A stretch of 64,000 nucleotides of DNA from Labrys sp. KNU-23 (GCF_008330945.1 NZ_CP043489.1:4537501-4601500), one strand, 5' to 3'; counted from the stretch's first letter, positions 28,121 to 37,632 are shown. Notes: generated from the sequence alone by a model not told the origin. Program-made: numbers and translations.

Positions 28121-29250
28121 ATTTCGAACCGGATGCCGACACCCTCGCGGTGGTCGAACAGATCCGCCGCTTCGCCGAGGACGTCCTCAAGCCGAACGCC
28201 CGCGAGATCGATGCGAACGGGACCTTCGCGGCACGGCACATACCGGCTCTGGCCGAACTGGGCGCGATGGGCATGAACCTGCCGGAGGCATGGGGCGGCC
28301 CCGGCCTCTCGCCGGTGGCGCTCTATCTCGCCGTGGAGGCGTTGGCGGCCGGTTGCGGCTCCACCGTCTCCATGATGACCGCGCATTTCCTGGCGACCGA
28401 TGCGATCCTGATCGGCGGCGACGATGCGCAGCGCGGCCGCTATCTGCCGGATGCGGCCGCAGGCAAGACCCTCGGCGCCTTCGGGCTGACCGAACCGGCT
28501 GCGGGCTCCAATCCGGCCGACATGACCACCCGAGCCATACGGAACGGCGGATCGTATCACCTGCGCGGCGTCAAGCATTTCATCTCCAACGCGGCGCATG
28601 CCGACTTCATCGTCGTCTTCGCCAAGACCGATACGGCGGCCGGCGCACGTGGCATCAGCGCCTTTGTGGTCGAGCCTGCAAAAGGGGGAGTGAGGGTAGG
28701 TCCCCCCGAAAGGACGATGGGCCTGCGCGGCGGGCATGTGTTCGAGGTCGAGTTCGACTGCCGCGTCGGCGAGGAGGCGATGCTCGGCCCAGAGGGAAGT
28801 GGCTTCAGGACCGCATTGAAAACGCTCGACAATGGCCGCACCGAAGTCGCTGCCATGTGCACCGGAATGGCCGGTGAGGCCCTGGCCATGGCGGTGGAAT
28901 GGGCCAGGACCCGTCGGGTGGGCGGCCATCCGATCGGCGAGTTCCAGGGGCTGCAATGGATGCTCGCCGACATGGCGACCGAACTCGATGCGGCGCGCCT
29001 GATGGGCCTGCGGGCCGCCTCCCTGCGCGAGAAGGGCGAGCGCTTTTCGAAGGAAGCCTCCATGGCCAAGCTGTTTGCCTCGGAAAAGGCCGGGGCGATC
29101 ATCGACCGCGCCCTGCAGATCCATGGCGGCTATGGCTATTCCCAGGAATTGCCCCTGGAACGGATGGCGCGCGATGTCCGCATCATGCGCATTTACGAGG
29201 GCTCCTCGGAGATACAGCGCAACATCATAGCGCGCATGCTGCTCGCCTGA
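28117..29250 (+). CDS. Acyl-CoA dehydrogenase
   Basis: A 377-residue FAD enzyme that introduces an alpha-beta double bond into an acyl-CoA. The signature GLTEPAAGSNPADM (about residues 127-140) binds FAD and substrate. The C-terminal ALQIHGGYGYSQELPLERMARDVR and IYEGSSEIQRNIIAR are family-typical, the latter with the position of the catalytic Glu. Its chain-length or branched-chain preference cannot be set from sequence alone. Second gene of the CoA-transferase unit. A 237-base gap containing repeat-like DNA follows. Confidence 0.92.
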   Translation: MNFEPDADTLAVVEQIRRFAEDVLKPNAREIDANGTFAARHIPALAELGAMGMNLPEAWGGPGLSPVALYLAVEALAAGCGSTVSMMTAHFLATDAILIGGDDAQRGRYLPDAAAGKTLGAFGLTEPAAGSNPADMTTRAIRNGGSYHLRGVKHFISNAAHADFIVVFAKTDTAAGARGISAFVVEPAKGGVRVGPPERTMGLRGGHVFEVEFDCRVGEEAMLGPEGSGFRTALKTLDNGRTEVAAMCTGMAGEALAMAVEWARTRRVGGHPIGEFQGLQWMLADMATELDAARLMGLRAASLREKGERFSKEASMAKLFASEKAGAIIDRALQIHGGYGYSQELPLERMARDVRIMRIYEGSSEIQRNIIARMLLA

Positions 29251-29487
29251 GTGTTCCGCGACTTGATGGAGATCTCAAATCGTAAAGGCGTGCTGCAACG
29301 AAGGGGGACAAGCATGTGATTTTGCCGAAGCTTGCCTTGCGCTCCAACGTCCTGATGGTGATACCTCCCCATGATCGATGCGGGGCCGTCGCCGCTGAGA
29401 AACTGTTGCGGGGCGATTGCGAAATCCGCTCTCGACGATGCCAAAAAAAGCGGGTTCAATCCAAAGCCTATCCAGGTGGAGAACATA

Positions 29488-30309
29488 ATGAAAATCGGAA
29501 CCTTATTGCGCGGTGCGCTGCTCGGGCTTGCCCTTGTCGGGGCGTCGGGACTGGCGGCGTCTGCCGATCAGCTGGCCAGCGTCAAAAGCGCCGGTAAGAT
29601 CGTGACGGCTACGGACATGCATTACGCGCCGTTCGACATGGTCGTCGACGGCACCTATCAAGGCATGACCAAGGACCTGTTCGACAACGTCGCCAAGGAG
29701 ATCGGCGTCGAACCCGTCTATCAGGACCTGCCCTGGACCTCCCAGCTTCCCGGCCTCGAAGTGTCGAAATTCGACATCGTCATCGCACCGGTGACGATCA
29801 CGCCCGAACGGCTCGAGCGCTATACCTTCACCCTGCCGATCGCCGATGCGACCGTCGGCATCGTCAAGGCCGCCGCCAACAAGGATATCAACAAGCCCGA
29901 GGACATCGCCGGCAAGACCGTCGGCGTGCAGCAGGGCACGGCGCAGTTCAAGCAACTGCAGGAATTCGGCACCAAGGTCGGCAATGTGACCATCAAGGAA
30001 TATGGCACGACCGACGAGGCCTATGCCGATCTGGCCGCCGGCCGCCTCGATGCCGTGGCGGGCTCGGCGCCCAATCTTGCCTATCTCGTCAAGCAGCGCG
30101 GCGATGTGTTCGCCCTGCCGGAAGTTTCGACTTTCGGCAAGCCGACCTATTTTGCCTGGGTGCTGCGCAAGGGTGACGACAGCGCCAGCTTTGCCGGTGC
30201 TATCAAGGATGCCATCGTCAAGATGACCAAGGATGGACGCGTCAAGGCGATCCAGGAAAAGTGGCTTGGCAAATATACCGAGCTGCCGCTGGAAGTGCCG
30301 GCCAAGTGA
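29488..30309 (+). CDS. Polar amino acid ABC transporter substrate-binding protein
   Basis: A 273-residue periplasmic protein of solute-binding family 3. The signal peptide spans about residues 1-25 (ending GLAASAD). The mature start is SAGKIVTATDMHYAPFDMV, followed by DLFDNVAKEIGVEP, IVIAPVTITPERLERYTFT and the ligand-loop GKTVGVQQGTAQ. The ligand is an amino acid by family; which one is unknown. ATG 29488 has AGGTGGAG upstream, while the longer frame from 29371 lacks a signal peptide at its start. First gene of a complete four-gene importer to 32546. Confidence 0.9.
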   Translation: MKIGTLLRGALLGLALVGASGLAASADQLASVKSAGKIVTATDMHYAPFDMVVDGTYQGMTKDLFDNVAKEIGVEPVYQDLPWTSQLPGLEVSKFDIVIAPVTITPERLERYTFTLPIADATVGIVKAAANKDINKPEDIAGKTVGVQQGTAQFKQLQEFGTKVGNVTIKEYGTTDEAYADLAAGRLDAVAGSAPNLAYLVKQRGDVFALPEVSTFGKPTYFAWVLRKGDDSASFAGAIKDAIVKMTKDGRVKAIQEKWLGKYTELPLEVPAK

Positions 30310-30400
30310 CCTGAGGTGTTTTCCGGTTTGACGGAACTCGTCGGATCGGAAAGGCACGTCGCAATGAAGAGCTGGAGCAAGGTGCGATTCGCGAGGATCA
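30310..30400. repeat. Family 1-like repeat between binding protein and permease genes
   Basis: GTTTTCCGGTTTGACGGAA, CGGATCGGAAAGGCACGTC and AGAGCTGGAGCAAGGTGCG resemble, in order, the segments TTTGCGATTTGACGG, CGGAATCGCAAAGGCGCGTC and GAGTTAGAGCAGAG of the copy at 17432-17529. It separates a highly expressed binding protein from its permeases and could act as an mRNA 3' hairpin. Confidence 0.6.
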
Positions 30401-30464
30401 CACCGTGCTTTGGGAACGCACGGCGTCCTGGTGACGCTGCGCTTCGGTCGCTGGTCCCGTTCGC

Positions 30465-31112
30465 ATGTTTTCGCTGAATGCCTTCGTCAAAAGCTTCCAT
30501 GCGCTGGCGCTGGGAGTACCCAGTACCCTGATCGTCTCGCTGCTCGGCATCGCGATCGGGCTTCTCGTCGGCGCATTGATCTGTGCCGGCGCCCTGTCGC
30601 TCTCGCATGTAGTGCGGAGGGTCGCTGCGGTCTGGATCAGCTTCTTTCGCGGCGTGCCGCTGATGGTACAGCTGCTTTTGATGTTCTACCTCTTGCCGGT
30701 TGCCGGCATCAATGTGCCGCCGATGGTGGCGGCCGTGCTGGCCGTCGGCCTGTGCTCCAGCGCCTACGTCGCCGAAATCTGGCGTGGAGCCATCAATGCG
30801 CTGCCGCGCGGGCAGACCGAGGCGGCGGTTGCCATCGGCATGCTGCCGCGTTCGATCTGGACCCGGATCATCCTGCCGCAGGCGGTTCGGATGTCTTTGC
30901 CGGCGCTCGTCAACGAGCTCATCCTCCTGGTCAAGGCCTCCTCGCTGGTTTCCCTGGTCGGTATCTGGGAGATCACGCGTGCCAGCCAGGCGGAGGCCGG
31001 TGCAAGTTATCGCCCGCTCGAAGCCTATGTCGCGGCGGGATGCCTCTATCTCGTGATCAATCTGTGCCTGGCCACGCTCGGCCGGTACCTGGAACGAAGG
31101 ACGGCGGCGTAA
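30465..31112 (+). CDS. Amino acid ABC transporter permease (HisM/GlnP type)
   Basis: A 215-residue inner-membrane permease with about five helices. The family sequences ISFFRGVPLMVQLLLMFYLLP and the EAA loop LPRGQTEAAVAIGMLPRSIW, followed by LPQAVRMSLPALVNELILLVKASSLVS, are intact. The stop overlaps the next permease start by one base (TAATG), so the two are likely translated as a pair. No obvious ribosome-binding site precedes ATG 30465, and the repeat lies just upstream. Confidence 0.9.
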   Translation: MFSLNAFVKSFHALALGVPSTLIVSLLGIAIGLLVGALICAGALSLSHVVRRVAAVWISFFRGVPLMVQLLLMFYLLPVAGINVPPMVAAVLAVGLCSSAYVAEIWRGAINALPRGQTEAAVAIGMLPRSIWTRIILPQAVRMSLPALVNELILLVKASSLVSLVGIWEITRASQAEAGASYRPLEAYVAAGCLYLVINLCLATLGRYLERRTAA

Positions 31113-31768
31113 TGGAGCTGATCGTTCACTACGGACCGGCACTGCTGCGTGGTTTCGGCATGACGGTGCTGTGCTGGCTGGTCGGTACCGCCTGTTCCGT
31201 GGTCCTGGGCCTCGTCATCGCGCTGGCCCAGCGCTATGGGCCGGCGCCGTTGCGCTGGCTGCTCGTCGGCTATGTCGAGGCCATTCGCGGCACGCCCTTC
31301 CTGGTCCAGCTCTACGTGCTCTATTATGGCGGTCCCGCCTTCGGCTTGCGGCTGGATGCCCTGCCGGCGGGGCTGATCGGGCTGTCGATCTATGGCAGTC
31401 CCTATTTTGCCGAGATCTTCCGCTCGGGCTTCAATGCGGTTGCGGTGGGGCAGATCGAGGCGGCGCGAACCATCGGCATGAGCGAGTTCGCCATCATCAG
31501 GCGCATCCTGCTGCCGCTCGCCCTGGTTTCGTCCCTGCCGGCGCTGGTCAATTTCGCCATCATCCTGACCAAGGAAACAGTGGTGCTCTCCACCATCACG
31601 GTGCCGGAGCTGCGCTACCAGGTGGACCGGATGATCACCGAGACCTTCCGCTATTTCGAAGCCACTTTGGCGCTGGCCCTGTTCTTCTGGGGCCTGGTGG
31701 AACTGGTCTCCCGGCTCGGCCGCTGGCTGGAAGGCCGCGTGACCCATTACATGATCGAAAGACGCTGA
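31112..31768 (+). CDS. Amino acid ABC transporter permease, second subunit
   Basis: A 218-residue partner of the preceding permease. It has [24 protein letters not shown], the EAA loop [23 protein letters not shown] and [21 protein letters not shown]. The two differ enough to form a heterodimer. The ATPase gene starts one base after its stop. Confidence 0.9.
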   Translation: MELIVHYGPALLRGFGMTVLCWLVGTACSVVLGLVIALAQRYGPAPLRWLLVGYVEAIRGTPFLVQLYVLYYGGPAFGLRLDALPAGLIGLSIYGSPYFAEIFRSGFNAVAVGQIEAARTIGMSEFAIIRRILLPLALVSSLPALVNFAIILTKETVVLSTITVPELRYQVDRMITETFRYFEATLALALFFWGLVELVSRLGRWLEGRVTHYMIERR

Positions 31769-31769
31769 G

Positions 31770-32546
31770 ATGGAACAGGCTTCCTCCGTCGAGATCCGCA
31801 AGGTCGACAAGTTCTACGGGCCATTCCAGGCCTTGAAGCAGATCTCGGCCTCGATACCTCCCGGCAAGGTCACCTGCCTGATCGGGCCGTCCGGATCGGG
31901 CAAGTCGACCCTGCTGCGCTGCATCAACTTTCTGGAAGAGTATGATGCCGGCGAGATTCGCATCGATGGCCGGCTGATCGGCTACGAGACCCCGGGCGGC
32001 AAGCGCATGGGTTCGGGCAAATTGCGCGAGATGCGCCGGCGCATCGGCATGGTGTTCCAGCAGTTCAATCTCTGGCCGCATATGACGGCGCTGCAGAATG
32101 TCGCCGAAGGACTGGTCCAGGTGCGCGGTTTCTCCAAAGCCGAGGCCCTGGCACGTGCGGCGGAGGCGCTGCGCAAGGTCGGCCTTGCCGACAAGATGGC
32201 GAGCCATCCCGGCCGGCTTTCGGGCGGGCAGCAGCAGCGCGTCGCCATCGCCCGTGCCATCGCCATGGAGCCCAAGCTCATGCTGTTCGACGAGCCGACC
32301 TCGGCGCTCGATCCCGAACTGGTCGGCGAGGTGCTGAACGTGATGAAACAGCTTGCCGCCGAGGGCATGACCATGGTGGTCGTCACCCATGAAATGGGCT
32401 TTGCCGCCCATGTCGGCGATCAGGTGGCCTTCATGGAAGCGGGCGAACTGGTCGCCGTCGATACGCCGTCGGCGATCTTCCACAACCCGGCCGACAAGCG
32501 CATCCAGTCCTTCCTGCGCACCTATAACGAGCGCAACAGTTTCTAG
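31770..32546 (+). CDS. Amino acid ABC transporter ATP-binding protein (GlnQ/HisP type)
   Basis: A 258-residue ATPase completing the importer. It shows Walker [17 protein letters not shown]-loop [18 protein letters not shown], signature [14 protein letters not shown], Walker [15 protein letters not shown] and H-switch VVTHEMGFA. These QFNLWPH and [10 protein letters not shown] stretches are diagnostic of polar amino acid importers. It is also the only polar-amino-acid-type ATPase in the window, so it could in principle serve the AapJQM-like system at 43-47 kb, which has none. Confidence 0.92.
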   Translation: MEQASSVEIRKVDKFYGPFQALKQISASIPPGKVTCLIGPSGSGKSTLLRCINFLEEYDAGEIRIDGRLIGYETPGGKRMGSGKLREMRRRIGMVFQQFNLWPHMTALQNVAEGLVQVRGFSKAEALARAAEALRKVGLADKMASHPGRLSGGQQQRVAIARAIAMEPKLMLFDEPTSALDPELVGEVLNVMKQLAAEGMTMVVVTHEMGFAAHVGDQVAFMEAGELVAVDTPSAIFHNPADKRIQSFLRTYNERNSF

Positions 32547-32568
32547 AGACGCAATACTGGTCGCAAAC

Positions 32569-33051
32569 CTAGCCCTTCAGTTGCGCCATGACGCCGGCGA
32601 TGTCGCCCATGCCCCAGTGCTCGGCGATCAGGCCGGCCTCGACGCGGAAGATGTCGCAGGAGGTGAAGCGCAGATGCTTGCCGGTGGGGGCGATGCCGAA
32701 ATAAGGGCCCTTGTGCGTACCGCTGTAGACGAAGCTCGCGGCGACCTTGTCGCCCTGGCTCACCTGCGTCTCGATCGCGACCCGCAAATCGGGCATGGCG
32801 GTGAGGCGGGCCTGGAAGAAGGCCACCGTCGCCTGCTTGGCGCTGAGGTCTTTGCGGGCCGGGGCGGCGGCGCTGGCCTGGTTGTTGATGTAGCTCTGCG
32901 CAAACAAGGCGGCGAAGCCGTCAATGTCATGGGCATTCAGTCGGGCGGCGAAGTGCTCTGCAACGTTGGATTCCTGCGCCTGTGCCGGCAGGCTGGCGCC
33001 ACCTACCAGGGCAAGTCCGCCCAAGACCATCAGTCTGCGTCGATCATCCAT
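32569..33051 (-). CDS. Secreted SnoaL-like (nuclear transport factor 2 fold) protein
   Basis: A 160-residue protein with a probable signal peptide (MDDRRRLMVLGGLALVGGASLPAQAQ; the twin arginines hint at Tat export). The NTF2-like fold of the SnoaL/ester-cyclase group follows: HFAARLNAHDIDGFAALFAQSYINNQ, then DLRVAIETQVSQGDKVAASFVYSGTHKG and CDIFRVEAGLIAEHWGMGD. Such proteins bind small hydrophobic molecules and some are cyclases or isomerases; no activity can be assigned here. Convergent with the amino acid ATPase gene. Its leader has a nested hairpin. Confidence 0.8.
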   Translation of the reverse strand: MDDRRRLMVLGGLALVGGASLPAQAQESNVAEHFAARLNAHDIDGFAALFAQSYINNQASAAAPARKDLSAKQATVAFFQARLTAMPDLRVAIETQVSQGDKVAASFVYSGTHKGPYFGIAPTGKHLRFTSCDIFRVEAGLIAEHWGMGDIAGVMAQLKG

Positions 33052-33094
33052 GTCCGACCTCCGGTTTTGCGCCGTTCCGCCAAGCGGGATTGAA

Positions 33095-33163
33095 AGTGTC
33101 AGCCTCTGGCAGGAAGAATGTCAGCCCCGCTCCATCACCTGATGGAGCTGTGAGGCTGACACT
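33095..33163. promoter_or_regulatory. Nested inverted repeat upstream of the SnoaL-like gene
   Basis: AGTGTCAGCCTC (33095-33106) pairs exactly with 33152-33163. Inside the loop GCTCCATC (33129-33136) pairs with GATGGAGC (33141-33148). The inner hairpin recurs at 45733-45752. Its position, between the SnoaL-like start and the end of the ABC-F gene read in the same direction, fits a terminator/leader structure on the minus strand. Confidence 0.55.
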
Positions 33164-33204
33164 CCGTATATGCAGCATTCCTTCGCGAAAACGCTACCTT
33201 GGCG

Positions 33205-35064
33205 TCAGGAGGACGCCTCCTCCAGGGCAGCGCTGGCTTCGAGCCAGGCTTCCTCTGCCAGGAGCAGCCTCTCCTCGGCGGTCGCACGAGCCTTGGCCAT
33301 CTCGGCCGCCTTGTCGGGCGAGCGCTCGAACAGGCCGGGGCGCGACAGCTTCTCGTCGAGATCCGCGATGATGGCCTGCAGCTTCTCCATGGCCGCCTCG
33401 ATCTGGCGGATCCTCTCTCGGTCAGCCGCGGTTTGCGCCCGCCGAGCGGCATTGGCCTGGCGTTGCGTCGGCTCGCCGTTGCGTTCGCTTTTCTCCACGG
33501 CCGGCTTGGCCAGGACCAGGCGGCGATAATCTTCCATGTCGCCGTCGAAGCCCTTGACGGTGCCGTCCGCCACCAGCCAGAGCCGGTCGACGCAGGCTTC
33601 GAGCAGATAGCGGTCATGGCTGATCAGGATCACCGCGCCGGGATAGTCGTTGAGCGCCTGGATCAGGGCCTGGCGGCTGTCGATGTCGAGATGGTTGGTC
33701 GGCTCGTCCAGGATGAGCAGATGCGGGCCGCCAAAGGTGGCCAGGCCCATCAGCAGGCGGGCCTTCTCGCCGCCGGAAATGTTGGAGACCGGGGTGTCGG
33801 CCTTGTCGGCACCGAAACCGATCTGGGCGGTGCGGGCCCGGATCTGCGCTTCGGTGGCGCCGACCATCATCTCGGCGACATGGTCGCGGGCCGAGGCCTG
33901 CGGATTGAGTTCGTCGAGCTGGTGCTGGGCGAAATAGGCGACCTTCAGCGCCGAGGAGCGCCGCATGCGGCCGGCCATGGCTGCGAGGCGCCCGGCCAGC
34001 AGCTTGGCGAAGGTAGACTTGCCGTTGCCGTTGGAGCCGAGCAGGCCGATGCGGTCCTCGCTGTCGACGGACAGGTCGAGCCGCGACAGCACGGCGCGCT
34101 CGCCATAGCCGACGCTGGCGCCTTCCAGAGCGATGATCGGCGGCGACAATTCCTTGGCGGGCGGTGGAAAGTCGAAGGGCCTGACTTCCTCGTCGACGAT
34201 GGCCGCCACCGGCTCCATGCGCGCCAGCATCTTCATGCGCGACTGGGCCTGGGCCGCCTTGGTGGCCTTGGCCTTGAAACGGTCGATGAAGGACTGGATG
34301 TGGCGGCGCTGGTCTTCCTGCTTCTTCCTCAGCTTCAGGCTGAGGGCCTGCTTTTCCCGGCGCTGCTTTTCGAAGCCGTCATAGCCGCCGCGATAGAGCT
34401 CGAGCCGGCCCTCGGTCAGGTGCAGGATGTAGTCGACCGAGGCATTGAGGAGATCGCGATCATGGCTGATCACCACCACGGTGTGGGGATAGGAGGCGAG
34501 ATAATCCTGCAGCCAGAGTGTGCCTTCGAGATCGAGATAGTTGGTCGGTTCGTCCAGCAGCAACAGGTCCGGCTCGGTGAAGAGCAGGGCGGCCAGGGCC
34601 ACGCGCATGCGCCAGCCGCCGGAGAATTCCGAGCAGGCGCGGCTTTGCGCGGCATGATCGAAGCCCAGGCCCGCCAGAATGGTGGCGGCGCGGGCCGGCG
34701 CAGCATGGGAATTCTTGTCGGCGAGGCGGGTCTGGATCTCGGCGATGCGGTGGGGATCGCTGGCGATCTCCGCCTCGGCCAGCAGGGCGGTGCGTTCCTC
34801 GTCGGCCGCCAGCACCACCTCGATCAGGGTTTCCGGACCGCCCGGCGCTTCCTGGGCGACGCGGCCGATGCGCATGCCGCGCGGCACCGAGACGCTGCCG
34901 AGATCGGGCGAGACCTCGCCCATGATCATGCGGAACAAGGTGGTCTTGCCGGTGCCGTTGCGTCCGAGGAAGCCGACGCGCGCATCCGGTGGCAGCGCCA
35001 CGGTGGCGTTGTCGAACAGGACGCGAGATCCAAGGCGAAAAGTGAGGCCGTTCACATGCAACAT
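33205..35064 (-). CDS. ABC-F family ATPase (YheS/Uup-like ribosome-associated factor)
   Basis: A 619-residue soluble protein with two ATP-binding domains and no membrane segment. First Walker A GRNGTGKTT (about residue 36), signature FSGGWRMRVALA and Walker B LLLLDEPTNYLDL. Second Walker A GSNGNGKST (about 330), signature ISGGEKARLLMG and Walker B LLILDEPTNHLD. The charged linker between the domains (KQRREKQALSLKLRKKQEDQ) is the P-site tRNA-interaction motif of ABC-F proteins, and a C-terminal coiled coil covers about 545-615. Family members act on translating ribosomes. ATG 35064 is chosen because the 12 residues before it are not conserved-looking. Confidence 0.9.
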   Translation of the reverse strand: MLHVNGLTFRLGSRVLFDNATVALPPDARVGFLGRNGTGKTTLFRMIMGEVSPDLGSVSVPRGMRIGRVAQEAPGGPETLIEVVLAADEERTALLAEAEIASDPHRIAEIQTRLADKNSHAAPARAATILAGLGFDHAAQSRACSEFSGGWRMRVALAALLFTEPDLLLLDEPTNYLDLEGTLWLQDYLASYPHTVVVISHDRDLLNASVDYILHLTEGRLELYRGGYDGFEKQRREKQALSLKLRKKQEDQRRHIQSFIDRFKAKATKAAQAQSRMKMLARMEPVAAIVDEEVRPFDFPPPAKELSPPIIALEGASVGYGERAVLSRLDLSVDSEDRIGLLGSNGNGKSTFAKLLAGRLAAMAGRMRRSSALKVAYFAQHQLDELNPQASARDHVAEMMVGATEAQIRARTAQIGFGADKADTPVSNISGGEKARLLMGLATFGGPHLLILDEPTNHLDIDSRQALIQALNDYPGAVILISHDRYLLEACVDRLWLVADGTVKGFDGDMEDYRRLVLAKPAVEKSERNGEPTQRQANAARRAQTAADRERIRQIEAAMEKLQAIIADLDEKLSRPGLFERSPDKAAEMAKARATAEERLLLAEEAWLEASAALEEASS

Positions 35065-35223
35065 GGCCGGGCTTTTGGCATGAGCCGCGCGACAGGGCAA
35101 TCATGCAATGCCTGCCGATGGTGATCGGCCGACAAATGGCCGAAATCTTCAAGGCTTGCGCATGGCATGCATGGCATACCGGAAAGGAGCGTTCCGACTG
35201 GAACCGAACAAGGAGTTTTCGCG

Positions 35224-35646
35224 ATGAAACCGCATATCAGCGTTCTGACCATCGGTGTGGACGATCTGGAAGCCGCTCTGCGGTTCTACCGCGACGGCCT
35301 GGGCCTGCCGACCGAGGGTATCATCGGCCATGAATTCGAGCATGGCACCGTCGCCTTCTTCGATCTGCAGAGCGGTTTGAGGCTCGCGCTATTCCCGCGT
35401 GCCAACATTGCCCATGACGCCGGCATTGCGCAGTCGACGCGCAGTCCGACCGAATTCACCCTCGGCCATAATGTCGGCAGCGAGGCCGAGGTCGATGCGG
35501 TGATGCAGCGGGCGATCATAGCGGGCGCGCGCCTGGTCAAGCCTGCCCGGAAGACCTTCTGGGGCGGATATGCCGGCTATTTCCAGGACCCCGACGACCA
35601 TTTGTGGGAGATCGTGTTCAATCCGGCCTTCCTGCCGGCAGCGTAA
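35224..35646 (+). CDS. VOC-fold (glyoxalase/bleomycin resistance-like) protein
   Basis: A 140-residue vicinal-oxygen-chelate protein. Two beta-alpha-beta-beta-beta units are visible: ISVLTIGVDDLEAALRFYRDGLGLP, and after about residue 75 AEVDAVMQRAIIAGARLVKPARKTFWGGYAGYFQDPDDHLWEI. The latter is a sub-family hallmark including a metal-ligand Glu in HLWEI. Substrate unknown. ATG 35224 is preferred; upstream residues in the frame look non-coding. Confidence 0.88.
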   Translation: MKPHISVLTIGVDDLEAALRFYRDGLGLPTEGIIGHEFEHGTVAFFDLQSGLRLALFPRANIAHDAGIAQSTRSPTEFTLGHNVGSEAEVDAVMQRAIIAGARLVKPARKTFWGGYAGYFQDPDDHLWEIVFNPAFLPAA

Positions 35647-36010
35647 AAACCGGGTGCCGGAGCAGGGGGATACGCGGGAGGCCGGCCTCTCTTTCAGTAG
35701 TCCGCGAGGAGAACTATTCGGTCCTTCCGCTCCGTGAGGTTGCAGCTTGGTCTTGCCGAAGCTGGCAGTGCAGGATCGCCGTTTTTAACCAATTGCTAGG
35801 GTTTCACTCGCGAATCCAGCATTTGTTTCATGGCGTTGTGCCAGAATCATGATACTTCATCTGTCTATGGCGGATGGGGAGGTAAAATGTTGATGCATTC
35901 CCTAACGTCAATTTAGGATACCGGGCGGCATCGAAATTGGTCCATGAAGATGAGTCATTCACGGCGTGAACCAAGCAACCTCTCATTAGACAAGCCCAAA
36001 TGGATGAGAC
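35647..36010. other. Intergenic region upstream of aqpZ, no gene seen
   Basis: 364 bases without a convincing gene. It is more AT-rich than its surroundings from about 35780, as expected for a promoter region. There is a short frame ATGTTGATGCATTCCC... at about 35887 after GGGGAGG that stops after nine codons; I do not claim it as a gene. No recognised repeat. Confidence 0.5.
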
Positions 36011-36703
36011 ATGATTAAAAAACTCGCGGCAGAGTTCTTTGGAACCTTCTGGTTGGTTTTCGGCGGTTGCGGTGCCGCCGTGCTTTCGGCTGCCTTCCCG
36101 GAACTGGGCATCGGTTTCGCAGGTGTCGCCCTCGCTTTCGGCCTGACCGTGCTGACCATGGCTTTCGCGGTCGGCGGCATCTCCGGCGGCCATTTCAATC
36201 CGGCCGTCTCGCTGGGGCTGGCCGTCGGTGGCCGGTTCAGCTGGGCTGAGCTCATTCCCTACTGGATCGCACAGGTCGTCGGCGGCCTCGTCGGTGCGGC
36301 GGTGCTCTATGCTATCGCCACCGGCAAGCCCGGCTTCGAGGTCGGCGGCTTTGCGTCCAATGGCTTTGGCGACCTTTCGCCCGGCAAATACAGCATGACC
36401 GCTGCCTTGATCGCCGAGATCGTACTGACGGCAGCCTTCCTCGTCATCATCCTGGGTTCGACCTCGAAGGTTGCGCCGGCCGGCTTTGCGCCGATCGCCA
36501 TCGGCCTTGGCCTGACGCTGATCCACCTGATCTCGATCCCGGTCACCAACACCTCGGTCAACCCGGCCCGTTCGACGGCTGTCGCCTTCTTCGCGCAGAC
36601 CGGTGCGGTGAACCAGCTCTGGCTGTTCTGGGTTGCGCCTCTGGTCGGCGCCATCGTGGGCGGCCTGATCTGGAAGGTGCTGCTGGAGCCTGAGCAGGCC
36701 TGA
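36011..36703 (+). CDS. aqpZ: Aquaporin Z
   Basis: A 230-residue water channel with six membrane helices. Both pore half-helix motifs are intact: [12 protein letters not shown] (about residues 60-71) and [11 protein letters not shown] (about 183-193). The Arg after the second NPA and the small residues of the selectivity region fit a water-selective AqpZ rather than a glycerol facilitator. It is monocistronic, with a strong terminator downstream. Confidence 0.95.
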   Translation: MIKKLAAEFFGTFWLVFGGCGAAVLSAAFPELGIGFAGVALAFGLTVLTMAFAVGGISGGHFNPAVSLGLAVGGRFSWAELIPYWIAQVVGGLVGAAVLYAIATGKPGFEVGGFASNGFGDLSPGKYSMTAALIAEIVLTAAFLVIILGSTSKVAPAGFAPIAIGLGLTLIHLISIPVTNTSVNPARSTAVAFFAQTGAVNQLWLFWVAPLVGAIVGGLIWKVLLEPEQA

Positions 36704-36726
36704 GGCACGCCCGGATAGGGGCTTTC

Positions 36727-36761
36727 AAGCGGCGATCGGTTCATCCGGTCGCCGCTTTTTT
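36727..36761 (+). terminator. Rho-independent terminator after aqpZ
   Basis: AAGCGGCGATCGG (36727-36739) pairs with CCGGTCGCCGCTT (36745-36757) with one G-U, and is followed directly by a T-run ending at 36761. A textbook intrinsic terminator. Confidence 0.92.
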
Positions 36762-36959
36762 GCGTGGGAAGATCAGGGGTTCGTGCCGCCGTGGCGCCCA
36801 CCGATTTGATGGTGCCGACAGGAAGAGCGCCGGCGCGGCCATTGGCAGGAACCGGAGTAAACAAGCGTTCTCCGTGAATGCGCTTCGCGGCGGGGGTTGA
36901 AGCCGGGCAGGGGCATGGCTATAAGCCGCTCACCTCAACCCAAAGAAACCAGGACGACC

Positions 36960-37382
36960 ATGGCTCTCGAGCGCACCTTTTCGATCATCAAGCCCGACGC
37001 GACCAACCGCAACCTCACCGGCGCCATCAATGCCGTGTTCGAGAAGGCTGGCCTGCGTATCGTCGCCCAGAAGCGCGTCCGCATGACCCGCGAGCAGGCC
37101 GAGACCTTCTACGGCGTGCACAAGGAGCGTCCCTTCTTCGGCGAACTCGTCGAGTTCATGATCTCGGCTCCCGTCGTCGTGCAGGTGCTGGAAGGCGAGA
37201 ATGCCGTCGCCAAGCATCGCGAAGTCATGGGCGCCACCAACCCGGCCAATGCTGCCGAAGGCACCGTCCGCAAGCTCTTCGCACTCTCCGTCGGCGAGAA
37301 CTCGGTGCATGGCTCGGACTCGCTCGACAATGCCAAGATCGAGATCGGCCAGTTCTTCTCGGGCAACGAGATCGTCGGCTGA
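36960..37382 (+). CDS. ndk: Nucleoside diphosphate kinase
   Basis: A 140-residue enzyme that balances nucleoside triphosphates by phosphotransfer through an active-site histidine. It begins [16 protein letters not shown] and includes [31 protein letters not shown] and the phospho-acceptor His in [12 protein letters not shown] 36960 sits after AGGACGACC. Single gene bounded by terminators. Confidence 0.97.
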   Translation: MALERTFSIIKPDATNRNLTGAINAVFEKAGLRIVAQKRVRMTREQAETFYGVHKERPFFGELVEFMISAPVVVQVLEGENAVAKHREVMGATNPANAAEGTVRKLFALSVGENSVHGSDSLDNAKIEIGQFFSGNEIVG

Positions 37383-37441
37383 GCCGATCGACATTCCGGC
37401 GGACGCCTAGGCCGCCGGGCCTTGCGAGGCAGATCTCAGTC

Positions 37442-37466
37442 AAGGCGGATCTTACGGATCCGCCTT
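37442..37466 (+). terminator. Rho-independent terminator after ndk
   Basis: AAGGCGGATC (37442-37451) pairs with GATCCGCCTT (37457-37466) around a 5-base loop and is followed by TCTTAGATTTT. It isolates ndk from the sulfur-import operon that follows. Confidence 0.85.
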
Positions 37467-37480
37467 TCTTAGATTTTAAT

Positions 37481-37505
37481 TCTCTACTAATTCTATAGAA
37501 ATTAA
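37481..37505. promoter_or_regulatory. Direct-repeat element (copy A) upstream of the Tau-like operon
   Basis: CTACTAATTCTATAG (37484-37498) and flanks match the element found at 47100, 57924, 58093 and 62809. The first 9-mer TCTACTAAT is exact to the consensus TnnACTAaT. The second unit (TAGAAATTA) is degenerate. It is 89 bases before the Cys leader ORF. A likely transcription-factor site or promoter for the operon. Confidence 0.5.
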
Positions 37506-37593
37506 TTGACATGCCCGACGCCACGGCTAATTTCGGTAGTTACCAGCGGGCAGCCTGATTTCCCCGCAAGCCGAACCTGTGGAGGGGATCGCC

Positions 37594-37617
37594 ATGACCA
37601 ATCGTTGTCGCTGCTGA
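37594..37617 (+). CDS. Leader peptide MTNRCRC upstream of the Tau-like operon
   Basis: ATG 37594 with a strong ribosome-binding site GGAGGGG (37581-37587) opens a seven-codon frame, MTNRCRC, ending TGA at 37615-37617. Two of the last three sense codons are Cys (TGT, TGC). Such a short, well-initiated ORF ahead of a sulfur-import operon fits a sensing leader, where low cysteinyl-tRNA stalls the ribosome and alters the fold of the hairpins at 37633-37696. It resembles in logic the Cys-codon leader ORF at 62954. Function is inferred; no family match is claimed. Confidence 0.65.
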   Translation: MTNRCRC

Positions 37618-37632
37618 GTCCTTCGACGTTCT

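Noticed and set aside
33199-35124. Plus-strand open frame of 641 codons opposite the ABC-F gene
   Set aside because: Antisense shadow of a gene with two full sets of ATPase motifs; no motif in the shadow frame.
37481-37505. Palindromic Rrf2/IscR-type site reading of the direct-repeat element
   Set aside because: The copies do not form a consistent inverted repeat; a direct repeat with 13-base period fits all five better.
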